Positions 1-12,600 of a stretch of DNA of 64,000 bases are shown piece by piece. Position 1 is the stretch's first letter, and each line of letters begins with the position of its first letter. The position numbers were made by a program, and so were the translations under genes. Source of the DNA: Pogonophryne albipinna (Eukaryota; Chordata; Actinopteri; Perciformes; Artedidraconidae); assembly GCA_028583405.1 (NCBI GenBank), contig CM053259.1:15800594-15864593 (forward strand), given 5' to 3'. Under the pieces are notes generated by a model. That model did not search any database and was not told the origin of the DNA. It saw only the letters and a program-made list of their open reading frames with translations.

Positions 1-56
1 CCTTTGTTCGTGCATGTTTCCAGTCGGTTTGGATTCATACAAGCACCGGATTCATA

Positions 57-976
57 ATGTCGAGGCACCTTCGCTTCATTTCGCGGACAGTGATGGTCCA
101 AGACCTCAACGTTGAACAGGCGTACAAGACTTTAACCAGGTCAGGTTCATGCTTTTAATATGAAACGTTTTTTAAAGACAACCGTTATCTATTGGACGAC
201 AAGCTAATGTTAGCTAAGTTAACGTTAGCCTTCCGCTCAATGTCACAGAGCTGCGCCTGCGCAGTCGTTTTAAGGAGAGCATAATATTGTTTATACACAT
301 GTGAGTTAGACAAAGAGGTAATGAGGATAACGTCAACACTTCATTAAAGGTGTTTCAAGTCTAGAGCATGTTAATCACCATACTAGCAATGTATGACATT
401 GTGTCGTACTATATCATGGCCAAGAAATTCGACTGAGCATAATAGCAATCTCACATTGAAACTGAAGTTTAAAATATCAAATTCCTTCACGAGTTGTTCA
501 ATAAACACATCTGATAGGTAAAGTTTAAATAATCAATTAAAATTAAAATTCATGGAAAGTATTGGTCGATGAAAGCAGTCTCGATGCTGTCCTAGCTTTG
601 ATTATGTTCTTTAAAAATAAATGTGTAAACATTACCTATGAGAAAATTATAAATCCATTGAACGTTTTCTATGCACTACTTTTACATTTCAGTTGAATGG
701 GCTGACTGAGTCTTTAGTATTAGCTATTAACATTTACCTGTTGGGAATGCAACCCCAAGTGTCAGCTCTTCACATGTTTTCTCTACATACCCCAGGCTTC
801 TGACTCGGGACGGCATTATTGAAACAGTGAAGCGCAAGCGGTACTGCGAGAAGCCCTGCCAAGAGCGTCAGCGGAGGAGCTTTGAGACCTGCAGGCGGAT
901 CTACTCAACAGAAATGGGCAGGAAAATGACCTTCATCTCCAGGAAAAACCGAGAGGATCCCTGGCTTGGCTGCTAG
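57..976 (+). CDS. mrps21: Mitochondrial small ribosomal subunit protein bS21m (2 exons)
   Basis: Coding exons are 57-139 and 796-976, joined at GT(140)/AG(795). They give 264 nt, or 87 residues plus stop, the same length as human MRPS21. The protein starts [19 protein letters not shown] and ends NREDPWLGC. It is small and very basic, with the arginine/lysine-rich central stretch ([19 protein letters not shown]) typical of the bS21 family. It is a structural component of the mitochondrial ribosome 28S subunit, so it acts in the mitochondrial matrix. The ATG at 57 was chosen because the product then matches the full-length family from residue 1. An out-of-frame ATG at 14 precedes it. The promoter lies outside the window. 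The codon at the splice junction (AG|G, Arg) restores the conserved reading frame. Identification is confident. Confidence 0.93.
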
Positions 977-3290
977 TGAAATGGAGTATGATGAAACATG
1001 ACATTTTCTATGGACCTGTTTAGATAGGGCCAGCAATGTGGAAAACCCCATCAAGATCATGTCCCTTGCTTCTAAATGGACTTTGGTGATGACTGTATTT
1101 CATTGTTCAACAGTAAAAGGAATATGATGTGTATATGTGCATTTATTGTCAAGTCAACTTTGGATTTTTGTTTTTCATTTTCTCCACAAAAAATGTGGCA
1201 TTAAAAATTGCATTGCTTGTATTCACTTTTGGTTGTGATGAGCAGATTAATGACAACTTGTTTGAAGACATTTTGTATCTTGAATCTTCCCACACAACCT
1301 TGCTATTGAAAAAGCTCATAAACATTGGACCATTTACCATAAAACCTTTTGGTGAACACGAATTTCTCAGCTAAACTTGTATTTAAAAAATGTCCTCTTA
1401 TAAGTAAAAAAAACCAAGATTTTCAGTTTTACATGATGTAAAATAGAGAAAGGCAGGAAATCATCATGTCATATGTTAAAGAGTGAAAGAAGCGCTTTCT
1501 GACATTTCTGCATGAAAAATGATAATTAACAATTATTATCAAAATAGTTGGCTATATATTTTTTAGCTGACTTACTTGATGAAGCTCTGCATACCAGTAT
1601 ACCTTGCAAGTTGGATGTGACTTCATCGGCTGGATGAACTCAACCAATGCGTGTTAGTTTTTGTGTGGGGCTCGGTCAGCAGTGTTGCCTGCTGTTAATT
1701 AATTTAAGGTCACGACTGCACAGTATGGTGTTAATACCCGCAGAGGAAGTCGACCACCTTCCATAAACTTCATTAAGTGAGCAATATTGGCCACATAAAT
1801 CTGTCAGACCCCGAGCTTTAGCCACAGGTGGCTGTAATGTTTGCTCTAGTTTTCATAACACAGGGGAAGTTAAACATTTGCAGCATGTTCATTTGTTTCA
1901 GAGGTTACCAGGTCATGTTGATGTCCTGTTGAATGTTAGTCAATGGGTGTCCTTGTGAGGAGTCTGAGCGCTGAAGTTAGCTTTTAGATAAAAACAGTTA
2001 TATGAATATTTCATGCTGTCTGTTAATATAAATCTGTAATCCGTAAGTGTTTTATATCAGCCAAGGGGAGCACATAAGGTGTTGGGTCTGTGTTACTCCT
2101 GCTGTCTTTATAACAAACATAGGTTGGGCATTATTGTGATTGTGAAACTTGCAAATGTTTTTTTTGGCCCTTTCCCAAGTTTCGCATTCAAAAACACTGA
2201 CACTTCCCTATCACTGGAACAGAACAAACAACATGTGGGCAGAAGAAAAGCACATCACTGCTTTAAATACCTTTTTTGACCGCCACCTGTACAGTACACT
2301 CAAAAACCTGATCACACCTGATTAGAAACACGGGCAGCAATTCTCTGTCCTCCCTGAACATATCCAACAGCAACAGTATTACACTTTAATGTTGTCTAAT
2401 TTCAAATGTCTAATTAAGATGAGACTCGGCTTTTAGAGATGGCCACAATCCATGACCACTCATAAATGTGCCTTGTGTGAAAAGTCCATTTTAACTTATT
2501 ATCTCCACCAATGCAAAATAGTGTACCTTCATAATGAGTTAGGAATTATTTTCTTATTCTTAATTATTTTCAATATCATCAACCAAACTTGCATGTACTT
2601 TTTTGCAGCATAAAGACTTGTCAGTATTTGTCACTATTTCTTGTACTTCCTGATAGCTGTTTGTTCTGATCATATCTATACAAATATCTGTTTTGCAATC
2701 AAAACATCTCGGAACAAATGTCCTTAAGCTAAATGTAGGAACATGAATCCTGCCTGTTTTCATAGATCTCCTGATAAAAAAAAGAACACACAATCTCAGG
2801 AACATCTTCGATCTGCCGATATATATACTGTACTGTATAGTCACCCATTGTGAGAATGCTTGGAAACGGATTTGTCTTGGGAGCTCTGGACAACTTGTAT
2901 TAAGTAATTTGTGTAGCAATTACAATTCAATATGGTTTAAACTATAAATGTATTTCATACCAGTCTCGTCAGTGGGTTGACTGCCTTGCCAGTACCTGTT
3001 ACTTGTTCCCTGAACAAATAAAACTAATTATCATTTGACATTATGATCATCATGACCATATGGCTGTTGTTTTGTAAGCAACCTTGGTAACAGAATTTTA
3101 TTTTTGTATCCAACAAAAAGGTATTTACTCTTTGGCAAATTGCAATGGTAATATGTAAGTATGTAAGACTGTGTCCCAAGCTATCTTTCCTCTGATAGGC
3201 CTATGATGCATCATCACATAAACGTCTCGGAGGTCGCATTTGGCTTAATTTGCTGAAGGGGTGTGCACTACTCCTTAAATATACAGCCAT
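977..3290. other. MRPS21 3' UTR and intergenic DNA
   Basis: The MRPS21 3' UTR begins at 977. A likely poly(A) signal ATTAAA is at 1200-1205, followed by a T/GT-rich stretch that could serve as the downstream element. The rest is AT-rich intergenic sequence. The short open frames there (for example 2560-2919 on the minus strand) lack splice, family or composition support. I see no gene. Confidence 0.5.
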
Positions 3291-3683
3291 AAATGCGCTT
3301 AAAACAATATGCGTTGATCTTCTGCTGGAATTTCTTAATGACGTTACTTTTTTTGGGGGATTTTGATATACTTTATTAATCCCCGGGTGGAAATTGTTTC
3401 TCTGCATTTGACCCATCCTGTGTTAGGAGCATAGACTATATATAAAGGTTAGGAGCAGTGGGCTGCCATTTTGAACGGTGCCCGGGGAGCAGTGTAGGGA
3501 ACGGTGCCTTGCTCAGGGACACCTCGGTAGCACTTGGTCTTGCCGGGACTTGAACTGGTGACCTTCCAGTCATCCAAGCCAAGTCCCTATCGACTTCGCC
3601 ACCACCGCCCCATCATTTAATCAAATGCGCTTAAAACAATATGCGTTGATTTTCTGCTGGAATTTCTTAATGACTTTACTTTT
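3291..3683. repeat. 61-bp direct repeat flanking a SINE
   Basis: A 61-bp segment at 3291-3351 recurs at 3623-3683 with only two mismatches (C/T and G/T changes). Both copies begin AAATGCGCTTAAAACAATAT. The SINE at about 3356-3611 lies between them. Possible explanations are an unusually long target-site duplication or a local tandem duplication that the SINE later split. Confidence 0.85.
3356..3611 (-). mobile_element. tRNA-derived SINE, minus orientation
   Basis: Read on the minus strand from 3611, the element starts with a GGGGCGGTGGTGGCGAAG head that resembles a tRNA A box. A GTTCAAGTCCC-type B box follows, then a conserved body containing CTGAGCAAGGCACCGTTCCC and a TTAATAAAGTATATCA-like tail. 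The same family recurs at 15700-16032. A small internal duplication containing TTAGGAGCA is visible near 3421-3460. Such tRNA-headed SINEs are common in teleosts. The exact family name was not determined. Confidence 0.7.
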
Positions 3684-4230
3684 ATAATCATTTGGGAGAA
3701 TGTGGACGGATTTTAAAGGGCTTGCTTGCCATAGAAGTATTGTTGAATTGTACAAATTAATGTCTCTTTTGACCACTAAAATTGTTTTATAATTTCATGT
3801 TTATTTACACCTTAGGATTTGTGTTCACATATCTAGCTTGTCTTACAATCAGTGGGTATTTTTTTGAGAAATAAAAAACAACTTTACATGAAAGTAGACA
3901 CAAACATATTCATAATCAGTTTTAATGTGCAGTGTTTTATTGTGTTGCTCTCAAAATACAGCCAGACCAATAGCAGCGAAAAGAGTAGCAGCAAAAGACT
4001 ATTGGTAGCCTACTAATAAAAAATAACAAAATTGTAAAACGAGTGAGGTCAATAATATGAAAAACCCCAGAAAGACATGTGATCATGCAGTTAATTCTAA
4101 CATAAGTATTGTAACTTAACCGCAAAGCAGGCCAAATGCTTTTGATTTGCATACTAAAATGTCGTGCACATGCTGTATCTGCCGCGTGCTGGCTTGTTTC
4201 TCTCGATTTCACCAGCAGCCACACCACCAA

Positions 4231-4400
4231 CACGTGCGGCAGAGCGAGGTGCGTTGGCATCTACGCATATACCAGCCAATCAGCGCTGCGCATGCTGCTG
4301 ATAGGTCAACCTTTGTAGCCAATGAGGGACAAGCGCGAGTCCCCTTCAGCCAATCGCGGCTCCCTGCATGCACTGCACGTGTAGCGTCCGTGTTTTGCTC
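4231..4400 (+). promoter_or_regulatory. ciart: CIART promoter with two E-boxes and three CCAAT boxes
   Basis: Two perfect CACGTG E-boxes lie at 4231-4236 and 4376-4381. Three CCAAT boxes lie at 4276-4280, 4319-4323 and 4350-4354. The region is more GC-rich than its AT-rich surroundings and sits just upstream of the presumed CIART leader exon. CLOCK:BMAL1 binds CACGTG, and mammalian CIART is a direct clock target, so these sites fit rhythmic transcription. The motifs are seen directly; their use is inferred. Confidence 0.7.
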
Positions 4401-4660
4401 CGTGGGTACATTTTCTAACAGGTTGGGTATCTGACAAAGTAGACGACACAGGAACAGAGAGTAGAAGAAGGAGCAGGGTGGGACTCACTGCGTCTAAACT
4501 GTATCTACGCATCTATCTCTACGAAGCGTTAACTTTGTTAAGGTTACATCTGTAAGGAGTGTCATTGTTTAACTTGGACAAAATAGTTAAACGTGCCTTC
4601 TCTCGCGGAGCTGTATTATTTTTACCGATTTTCTGAATCAACTTCTGCTCCAACCTTAAG
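4400..4660 (+). other. ciart: Probable CIART 5' UTR exon
   Basis: The stretch after the E-box/CCAAT cluster ends in a good donor, AAG|GTAATA, at 4660/4661. The first coding exon starts directly after an acceptor at 5696, where CCACAG is followed immediately by ATG, so a noncoding leader exon is required. This is the best candidate. Its 5' end is a guess placed downstream of the promoter motifs. Confidence 0.5.
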
Positions 4661-5696
4661 GTAATACTTTTCTCCATACAACTGTTTTACAGAACGTACT
4701 TTGTTTGTCAAAATCCATTCTTAAATTGTTAGTTCAAATATGATACGTAGTCACTTTATTTGTCATAACAATTTTTTCAGAATCGACGCACTTTTATACA
4801 TTGTGATATATAGGATAGGTAGCCTTAATGAACAATATCAAGTTTCTTAATAGTTAAGGATGTAAAGGTCATATTTTATATTTGTGTGTGCTTGTTGTTT
4901 GACTTAAACTAAGAAATAGTGTGTAACCAGCAACCACGTTATACCTATGTTGTCTTAAATCATCAAATTAAATGTCCTTGACAACAGTCATGAAAAACAT
5001 GCTGAAAACAAGACTTAATCTCAAACCATATATGAGGCTATAGGTGTGTTATTGATGTTGAAGTTTCACGAGGTAATCAGTGGAGGTAAGCATCTGTTCC
5101 CAAGATGACAAGTGTCCTGAACCGTGGTGTACGTGCGTGCACAGACACGGACACACGCCTCTTTTTTTTTAAATTACAGTGAATACCAGAATCTCATGGT
5201 GAAACTACAAAAGTGGACACGCTTAGTCCTACAGTAGCCCATCCTTAGTCTGCCTTCTTTCTATATGAAAATGATGTTGATAATCCAACAAAAGGTATCG
5301 TTTGCCTTGTTCTCATCTCGATTATATTCTACTGAGACTTGGTGAACACATCACAGCTATTGGCAACAAACACCATTTCTAATTGGTGATGCGTGATCAT
5401 AGACTGTATAGTGCGTGATACTGCCAAAAGGTACATCAGTACAATGTTTAATGTATTCTAAAAAGAAGAAATATGAAGATATTTTTTTGACCTTTCATTT
5501 AGACAGTAGCACAGGGATGGACATTTATTTAAAAAACATTTTTTAATATTTTTTCTGACTGGAAGACATCAACATATTTCCTTTAGTACAAAGTTAACTA
5601 ATAATGTAATACTGTAACTCTATTTGATTTAGCCCAGTCCCAGAATTTGAACTGAATGAGTTGTATTTTGACGTTATTATCTTTCTGTCTCCACAG

Positions 5697-7354
5697 ATGA
5701 ATTCCTTGGGTAGTTCTTCCAAATGGCCATCTTATGACTCGCTGTCCTCCAACTCGAGTATGCTCTTCAGTGAGAGTGAGCAGACTGACGATGAAGCAGA
5801 TGTCTTCTCAGAGGGAGAAGGGGACAGTAGAGGAAACAAGTCCCTCTCAGGGGATGAAAGAATCACACGCTGCCCTGAAAAAACTAAGCATCCCGTCTCT
5901 TCTCCTGCTGATGCCACGTTAGGCTCATCTCCTGCAACACCAGGGGACCTGGCCTTCGCTCAGAAAGTGAGAACCCGCCAAAAGATTCTAATATTTGTTA
6001 TAAGTGGGTTTTTTATTAACTTAATTAGTAAAGCTAATCTTTCTTCTTATTCTTCCAGGTTAGAGATTTGCGGAGGTTTATCTGTCCTTTGGTTGAGCTT
6101 CTGCACGGACTGAAAACTGGAAGATTTGACAAAGGTATGTGTTTGTGCAATATTCAACTTTATGACCATCACCTCCAAAGTTGTATTGTTATTACAGTGC
6201 CAAACATGTTTTGACATTTGGATTTACTTTTTTTTTTATTGTTGCAGGTCTATCAAGTTTCCAGCAGAGTGTTGCAATAGACAGGTTGCAGAGAATACTT
6301 GGGATTCTGCAGAGGCCAGAAATGGGGTAAGACTAGCTGCAAGTCTAATATTATCATTGTAGTAACAATCGGGACACTGTCATGCTCATACATAAAGAGT
6401 CCTGTCATTAATGCTTGTCCCTGAACTATTTTTGTCCTGCAGTGAGAAATACCTACAAAACCTGCTGCAGATAGAGATGATGCTCAAAATATGGTTCCCT
6501 CGGGTGGAATTTCAGTCCAAAGTAATACCGAGCCATACACCCACGTCCACGTTCCGACCACACTGGAGACAGAATCAGCTCCACATGCCCGTTAAGGTGA
6601 GCTTCATATTAGATGTCACCTTTGCTACCTATGAAAGTGCATGGTCCACATGACCCTGAGATGTTAAAATGTCTAAACTAAACTTTTGACACAACGTTTT
6701 GTTTGGAACCAACAAGCATCCATTTGAAATATATATTAGAACAACACTGATAAAACTAGATGAAAAGAGAATGAAAACAATATTATTTTAAAGATTTGGT
6801 GAATGATATAAGACACTTAAAGATAATATTCAGCAGAGGATGCAAAGACTGCAAGCTTTAACTAAGTCTTTCTTGGTTTAATAGCTGTCAAAATTCAGTT
6901 GATAAGAATGGTTTCTTAAATCTGGTGAAGGTGAAATGATCTGTAGTTTTCCTTGAGACCTTGGTTTATTATGGTTCTTATTTTTGGTGTTTCTTTTCTG
7001 TTCCAGAAGAGAAAGCTGAGCTGGTCAGACCCCGAAGACTGCAGCAAAATCCCAACCAAGCGCACGCACAATCAACATGAGAGCCGCTTGGCTGCGACCC
7101 CACTTAACACCGCTTCCACGTGTCTTCCTGGATCACCCAAAAAACAGAGAAGTCCAGAGGACAAAACCGAAAAACCAGCTGAGGAACACAAGGGTACATT
7201 CAACAGTTGCACTTTAAGCAGAAGAGGGGTAAATGAGAATCAAGGGCAGTCTGAGGTTTCTCTGCCCTCCTCTTGTGAAAGCCTTGCTACACAAGACAGC
7301 TCCGTGTCCTCAAGTGACATCTTGACCACAGCTGACTCCACTTCGCTGGCCTGA
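5697..7354 (+). CDS. ciart: Circadian-associated transcriptional repressor (CIART/Chrono), 5 coding exons
   Basis: Coding exons 5697-5966, 6059-6134, 6248-6326, 6443-6596 and 7007-7354 splice in frame to 308 residues. The N-terminus is serine-rich and acidic. The conserved core starts at LAFAQK, continues through VRDLRRFICPLVELLHGLK and LSSFQQSVAIDRLQRILGIL, then KYLQNLLQIEMMLKIWFPR. This closely follows the helical core of mammalian CIART, which binds BMAL1 and represses CLOCK:BMAL1 in the nucleus. A basic stretch near residues 193-196 (KKRK) and another at SPKKQR could be nuclear localisation signals. The protein is shorter than the human one (about 385 aa), mostly in the poorly conserved C-terminal tail. 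In human, CIART is also next to MRPS21, which supports orthology. Confidence 0.92.
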
Positions 7355-8929
7355 GCTGACCTTGCTGCCACATGGAGGTGCAACTGAATGCTTGCCATAG
7401 GGCGGACTTAATTACATAAGGATTAAGTTTGGCACAGTGCCAGTCCTTTTTGGCTGTAAGGCATGTAAACGGAAGAGGAGGAATAGAAATGCAAAGAGAC
7501 ACTTATTAACCACTGAATGTCCAGTGCAATTTTGGATTGAATGCACTCTAATCTCTAATCCAAGCAAATGTGTATCGTCTGTCTGTAAAGAGTATCATTT
7601 TTGCAGTCATTTACCTTTGAGAATATGTTGGAAATGCTTTAAACACTGGTTAAAAACAGGAATAATATATCAAAAATGTAAATATATTAATAAAGAATTT
7701 AGGATGGTTAAAAATATAATTTGCCAGCTTATTGAATGTAACGTGTTGGTGCAAAGACATGTAGCCGCTGCAAAACAACGTGCCAAACCAAATCATTTTG
7801 CATCATCATATCATATCGCACCTTACTTCACCACTTTATTTATTAGCTGTTAACACACATACATTTGTATTTCTTTGTAAATATAAATAGATGATGGTAA
7901 CAGATTCAAATGTTGCTGAGGAAATATCAAAACCTAATTGATCGATAATAAATACTTAATACTACTCGTAATTTGTTTTGTTAAAAATATGTTTTATTAC
8001 ATGAATTTTAAGCCATCTTTTGTATATTATGAAGCAAACATATTGTATTTGATCCTCTGTACATTTGGAATAAATGTAATTGCATCTTGGATGATACAGA
8101 GGAAATGTACATGTACACCTTTCATCAAAGAGTTGCACATATATTTATACAACAAAACAACTTCCATTCCTGAACTCTTTCTTTGTTTGAAAGCATTTGG
8201 CCATTTTCACCATATTATAAATCAGATATCATTCATGTTGAATGGTGTTTCATCTCTGGTGGTTTGACACCAGTCAGCCTTACTTATATGACAGACATAA
8301 ACCTAACAATAGATTTGCCTGAAATATCATTATCAATCATACAAAGAGTCACTATCTTATGTATCAAATGTGGTGCTGTGTAGATGCAAAGATTATTTTC
8401 TGAGTGATGTTATTTAAAATGTTGTGGAGAGTTGTAGTCTAGTGTTAGGATCTTTTATTTTTCAAAATAGAAAAACTAAAAGAGTAAAAATGTATTTCTC
8501 AATTGTACATCTTCAAGTTTTCTTTGTTGTGGGTATTTCTTTTTTTTAATGAAATTACTTTATTGATGATTGATTGATAAATGCACATATTTTTATATAT
8601 TAAATTAATGATGTCCATCAAAATTCAGTGTCTGTTGATTTTCTGGAATTAAAAACACATGTTGGATGAAAAAAAGGTGTCTTGCTTTAATATTGATTCA
8701 TTATTTGCCAGCTGTTGTGTTGGCAGGTGTTTTAATTTCCTTTTTCTTATAGTGCATGACTTAGAGGCAAATTGAATCGAACACTTAATAATTCATTTTT
8801 CTAATTTATCAGTTCATTGATTTGTTCTAATTAAACACTTAAAGTCTATTATTTTTGGTAGAGCACACTGAACATTTTGAAACCGTATCTTGCAAATAAA
8901 GATTTATACATATGATAAATTAACACTAA
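7355..8929. other. CIART 3' UTR and short intergenic region
   Basis: This is AT-rich sequence after the CIART stop. Candidate poly(A) signals AATAAA are at 7689-7694 and 8895-8900; which is used cannot be told. Open frames here are short and look random. I see no additional gene. Confidence 0.5.
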
Positions 8930-9000
8930 TGGCGCGTTTCCACTGCAGGCCTCGCTCGGCCTCGCTCGGTTTGGTTAGGCCTTATTAGGCCCGGCTCACT
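8930..9000 (+). mobile_element. Terminal fragment of a Harbinger-like element
   Basis: This 71-bp stretch starts TGGCGCGTTTCCACTGCAGG after a TAA trinucleotide. It matches, in reverse complement, the right end of the complete element at 61448-62193, up to GGCTCACT. It carries one extra copy of a 10-bp unit (CCTCGCTCGG). No opposite terminus was found nearby, so it looks truncated. It lies about 400 bp upstream of the RPRD2 leader. Confidence 0.75.
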
Positions 9001-9325
9001 CATACACAGTAAAATGCATTGGAAATGAGTTCCTCATTTATGCACAATTTTCAGTAAACCAAAATGATAAAAAAAAAAATCAGTAAAAAAGAACACCTGC
9101 AAACGTCTGCTTGAGCTAAAACCCGTATTAATCACGAACTATTCTCTCTTTTAACAACTACAGGAAATTAAGACCCCACACAGAAAACATACGTATTTTA
9201 TGACATAAATTACGCACAAATGAATTCTTACTAACCTGTCTATCACACAGCCATGGATGCAGCAGGTGGCGCTATCAGTTATTACCTTCCGTAGCACTGG
9301 GTGGCGCCATAATGATGTCGTGTTT

Positions 9326-9649
9326 GCGGAAGTGTCCTTCATCCCTCCACCAGCGAGGAGTAAACAGTGCTCTAGGATGTCTCAATGCGCTAAGTTTTAC
9401 CTTTAAATATATAGTTTGATAAACTACTAGCGCTCATACAGAGACACACAGGGATAAGTAATATACTAAGACATCTATGAAAACAGCATACCGAGCATTT
9501 AGTGTTTTGTAACATTTTAAAAGCAGCTAAGAGTGTACTGAAAGGGATGTTTGTGCTACGTTAAGATAGCATGCTAAGCTAAGTGCTAGCCCCGGCTAAC
9601 GTCAGTTTGCCTTTTGGAATGGTAGTGAGCAGCGCGAGCTCCTCCGGAC
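9326..9649 (+). promoter_or_regulatory. rprd2: RPRD2 promoter and 5' UTR region
   Basis: An ETS-type site GCGGAAGTG lies at 9326-9334 and a GGCGCCAT (YY1-like) motif around 9304-9311. These combinations are frequent at TATA-less start sites of housekeeping genes. The first coding exon opens at 9650 without a needed upstream acceptor, so the leader is probably contiguous. A GCTAAGCTAA/GCTAAC-rich stretch occupies about 9566-9603. The start site itself is not defined. Confidence 0.5.
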
Positions 9650-12600
9650 ATGGCAGCGGGCGCACGAGCCTCTTCTGGCGGCTCTTTCGAGTCCACGATG
9701 GGGAAAAGGTTTCAGAGTGTGTCCAACACCATGGACTCAATACAGGGACTGTCAACGTGGTGCATCGACAACAAGAAGTACCACAGCCTGATTGTGCGGC
9801 ACTGGATGAAGTGTTTGAAGAAATGTGAGTACCTTTACTATGTTGTGACGTAACAGTGATGTTATTGTGTTGTTGTTCATATTATTGTTGACAACATTGA
9901 TATGGAAACGTTCATCAGCGGTGGAAGAAGTACTCTTATCTTATACTTGAGTTGAAGTAGATGTACTAGAGACGTAGGAGTACTCTGTCAAAGTCCTGCA
10001 ATGAAAATGTTCAAAAGTATAAGCATCAGAATATACTTAAAGAATCAATGGTAAAAGTACTCATTCTGCAGATTGACCGATTTCAGAATAATATGACATG
10101 TTTTTATTATGATGATTGATGCATTAAAGTGTTATCAAAGGTGCAGCTAATTGTAATTGGCTTGTATGCTGCAGAGTAGCTTGTGAATTTACTCCAGGTG
10201 TAACTTAAGTCTTATTTTAAGTGTTGATTTTACATCAGTGATAAATTAGCCAGTTGGATACAATAAGACGAATACATGTGCAGAATGCCCTGTGTGCTCA
10301 AAACATTTGCACACGTTTCACAAATTATTATTTCAGTTTTTTTACTGTGCTCCTTTATATTTTTTCCTAATCATAGACTTAAACTCACTTTTCTTAAATA
10401 GTATTTTTATTTGGTTTAATGATCACCTCTTTTGAAAAAGTATTGAAAAATTGCTTTTTAGGGAACTGACTCATGATTTCATGGCTTACTCAATTTTATT
10501 AATCTTAACAAAACATTTGCTGAACATGAACGTGCAATCCTCTTCTTTTTGCTCTCTTTTAACTTATGATATTTTAGTTGGGCTGGGCACAACTAAAATA
10601 ACTTGAAAACCCTCTTTTGATGTTTGATTTACGTTACAGTTGCACAGGGACTGATAGATTTAGCAAATGCATGGTGAACCTGTAAATACGCTCAGTTTCA
10701 CTAATCCACTCAAATGCAAAGACTGAAGTATAAAAATGCACTTTCTGTTACTTCAGCGGGGGGATATATGATAGACACATGGCACTGCACTAAAGTTTAT
10801 TTTGCAACATTAGAAACACTCAAATGTTTTTATTTATCAATGATGCATAAGAATAATGGTAAATCTGGGAAGTAAAGCAAAAAAATAGCTTAAAAATATT
10901 TCTGCTTGAGGCATGCACATTTCATAGTCACTGATACAAATTTACATTTACAAATGTCTTACCAAATCCTATTTTTTACAGAATAAGTAATGAAAATTGT
11001 TCAAAAAATGTACTTTAAATACTTTTTCAGGAGCCAGAAAATATTTATGCTATATAAAAATACTGCATTGAAAACCCTGACATCATAGCAGAATACCGAT
11101 ATACAGGGTCTCCATCTTTGTACCTCGAGTGACGAAGATTGAATATTTTCAAGAATCCAGGCTTTATTTCCATGTGCACAGTAAGCTAGTAGCTACAGTG
11201 TAGATATGGCAGTGAAGTCCTGAGGCAATCGTCTGTAGTCCGTCTGTGTTTCTGCTTGGGTTAGTTGCTTTGTCTCTGTGACGCTCCAGCTTTGTGTGCT
11301 TCCTAATTTGATGCTTGCTGGCCTAGGTGATGTAGTTGTTTATCTGATTGAGCATATGTCAAAGATGTATTTGATGAGCCTTTGCTAATATATTAGACAG
11401 TATGTGACTTTACACCTTGAGTTTTCTGCATGAGTGAGTCTTTCACAAATTGGATTCAAAAGGCTGGGTGTATTCATTGTTATAGATGTTCTGATAGATA
11501 AGTGAAAAAGTCAAGACTGAGATGTTAACAAGTCTTAAAAAGACCAAGTTACAGTTTTTAATTATTTAAATCACGTCAAGTGTGTTGCCTTTGTCTCTGG
11601 GAAATTGTTATAGCCTTTTTTGTGATGTTTTTACAGTAAACAATTGTAAAACAAACATAGATAATGAACATACCGTATATGTAAGGTGCACCAATATACA
11701 AAATATAACCACACAAATTCTTTAAAATAGTTCGGTAATCTGTGCTTCCTCTTGACTTCCTCTGTGCTGTTGATTAGAAGATTTGTTTTAAATGTATCTG
11801 GAGACTGTCAGCTTGTATTTACTAATGTATTTTGCCTCAAAGTAGTCAAAATACACTGTCAGACAACTGTATACCTGTACCGCTTCCTATTTTTAAACAA
11901 GGGGGATTTCTCTGGTTTCTATCATAAAAACAGGTGTTGTTTTAAAAAAATTAATGGGACACTTTCATTTACTGTGATTTATAAAGGGCATTTCGTTTTG
12001 TTTCACTGTTCCAATGTTCCAAACCATTCTATCATTTTCACACCCACAATGGCTTCAGATAAGCAATTTCTGTTTTGACTACTTCTATGCCTGAGTTGGC
12101 TGTTTGGCTGTAGATTTACTCCTACAAACCTGTCTATAGAGATTTGGCCTTCTGTTATTTTTGTCTTACTTCTCTCCGCTTGCTGTTTTTTGGCGTGTTT
12201 TGAAATGTGTGTCAGAAAGTTCAAATGTTGTTTAACGGAGAACAGTCTAACATAAGTCTTTGCTTTTGGTTTACTGAGTACATCACACAATTAAACTACA
12301 ACATGTTTGTGTAGCATGTAACTGTCATTTTTACTTGCAATACTTATTGATGATGTTTTTAATAAAATAAGTGACACTGTGGGTAGATGAGTAACTTTAT
12401 ATATTTGATGGTTTACAACAGCTTTTATACATTATATTTTGTAGTTAAAAAGCTGTAACTGCGGAGTTTGTGCTTTGAGGAGGACATTGTATTTTTCTCT
12501 GTATCCTCTCATGATGCATTTAAGCAAGTCAATGGAAACTTTGTTGGTGGCAAATTGCCTTTTAGCGTAAACGCATGGGCTGTGATTTCAAAGATATGAC

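Noticed and set aside
2560..2919. 119-residue minus-strand frame
   Set aside because: No family resemblance, poor context and AT-rich composition; consistent with a chance open frame.
3544..3611. Functional tRNA gene
   Set aside because: The A- and B-box-like motifs belong to a SINE head with a SINE body attached; cloverleaf pairing is not preserved.
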